Source: Cytophagales bacterium (lineage in GTDB: Bacteria > Bacteroidota > Bacteroidia > Cytophagales > Spirosomataceae). Taken from it: DNA of 64,000 nucleotides. Both the position numbers and the translations under genes were made by a program. Positions 63,844 to 64,000 of this stretch are shown piece by piece. The notes beneath the pieces are model-generated. The model was given only the letters and a program-made list of their open reading frames with translations. It did not search any database and was not told the origin of the DNA. Within the stretch, counting starts at the first letter, position 1. Every line of letters starts with the position of its first letter. The stretch covers positions 1 to 64,000 of the forward strand of contig JAAFJP010000020.1 of NCBI GenBank assembly GCA_013298125.1, given 5' to 3'.

Positions 63844-64000
63844 ATGAAAACACAATCAAATATCAAAAAAACGAGTTACAACTTTAAAAAAAGTACATAC
63901 GACCCTACTCTTGACCGTTTTCAAGGAAAGATTATATTCAAGGAAAAGCATCAGGCAGCCGAAGAGTTTTTAGCAAAACATGGACTTCCAAAAGAGTTTT
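63844..64000 (+). CDS. Start of the small partner gene of DUF6934 (partial)
   Basis: MKTQSNIKKTSYNFKKSTYD and onward, 52 codons until the window ends; basic N-terminus, then GKIIFKEKHQAAEEFLAKHG. The gene is cut by the window edge. Start 4 bp after the upstream stop; probably translationally coupled. Confidence 0.7.
   Translation, partial: MKTQSNIKKTSYNFKKSTYDPTLDRFQGKIIFKEKHQAAEEFLAKHGLPKEF

Overview
The window is an AT-rich bacterial chromosome segment from the phylum Bacteroidota, most likely the order Cytophagales. The evidence is a type IX secretion C-terminal sorting domain (37690-35243), repeated CarboxypepD_reg-like domains, TAnnTTTG-type promoters, a Rho with a long N-terminal insert, and zinc-free forms of S14 and L36. 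The genus is not determined; that would be inference.

Layout. 1-6.4 kb: an unknown protein, a Uma2-type nuclease, a lipoprotein M28 peptidase, an ECF sigma factor with a membrane anti-sigma-like partner, and an Abi_2/HEPN protein. 6.4-15.9 kb: a VCBS-repeat/sugar-isomerase fusion, a von Willebrand A protein, an NTF2-like secreted protein, a subtilase lipoprotein, a relic of an aldo/keto reductase, three small lipoproteins and an AraC regulator. 16-24.2 kb: a sigma-54 response regulator with no DNA-binding domain, a DM13 lipoprotein, an outer-membrane-like protein, and a + strand run of DinB, two YceI, DinB and NRDE genes. 24.3-35.1 kb is mostly housekeeping: atpD-atpC, a DUF6580 membrane protein, an AbiEii toxin pair placed directly in front of purK-purE, a LysM protein, a CDP-paratose-epimerase-like gene, an SGNH hydrolase and rho. 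35.2-45.4 kb: a large T9SS substrate, an acyl-CoA ligase, a DUF1593 / isomerase / GH42 sugar cluster, and a pRiA4b-ORF3-like zinc protein. 45.7-62.9 kb (minus strand): the complete S10-spc-alpha ribosomal block from rplC to rplQ, including secY, map, infA, rpmJ and rpoA, but without rpsJ. 63.2-64 kb: a DUF6934 gene and the start of its small downstream partner.

The most unusual feature is in the gaps, not the genes. At least 15 intergenic gaps hold a left arm of short, slightly varied tandem words and a right arm made of the reverse complement of the same words. The words differ from gap to gap (TTTATTGG, AAGTTTTAAG, ATTTGAAAATT, GGATTTCGG, ATGAGGT), but the architecture is the same. Most sit inside co-transcribed operons (atpD/atpC, and eleven clear gaps of the ribosomal block), where they would form long hairpins in the mRNA. 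A second set comprises conventional compact palindromes (3274-3357, 4694-4794, 17368-17458, 20124-20233, 41478-41546).

Three other candidate regulatory systems stand out. (i) A 57-nt leader, identical at 5512-5568 and 8633-8689, follows a TATATTTG -7 box on the minus strand, folds into a hairpin and ends in a T-rich tract; the first copy has a 10-bp-phased TTTG array upstream. (ii) A 6-bp hairpin, GTGGGT-CGGnA-ATCCAC, lies 16-18 nt before both rplE (L5) and rplR (L18), the two 5S-rRNA-binding proteins of the block. (iii) A possible 29-residue peptide with a CTC-x4-CSC tail lies behind the S10-operon promoter.
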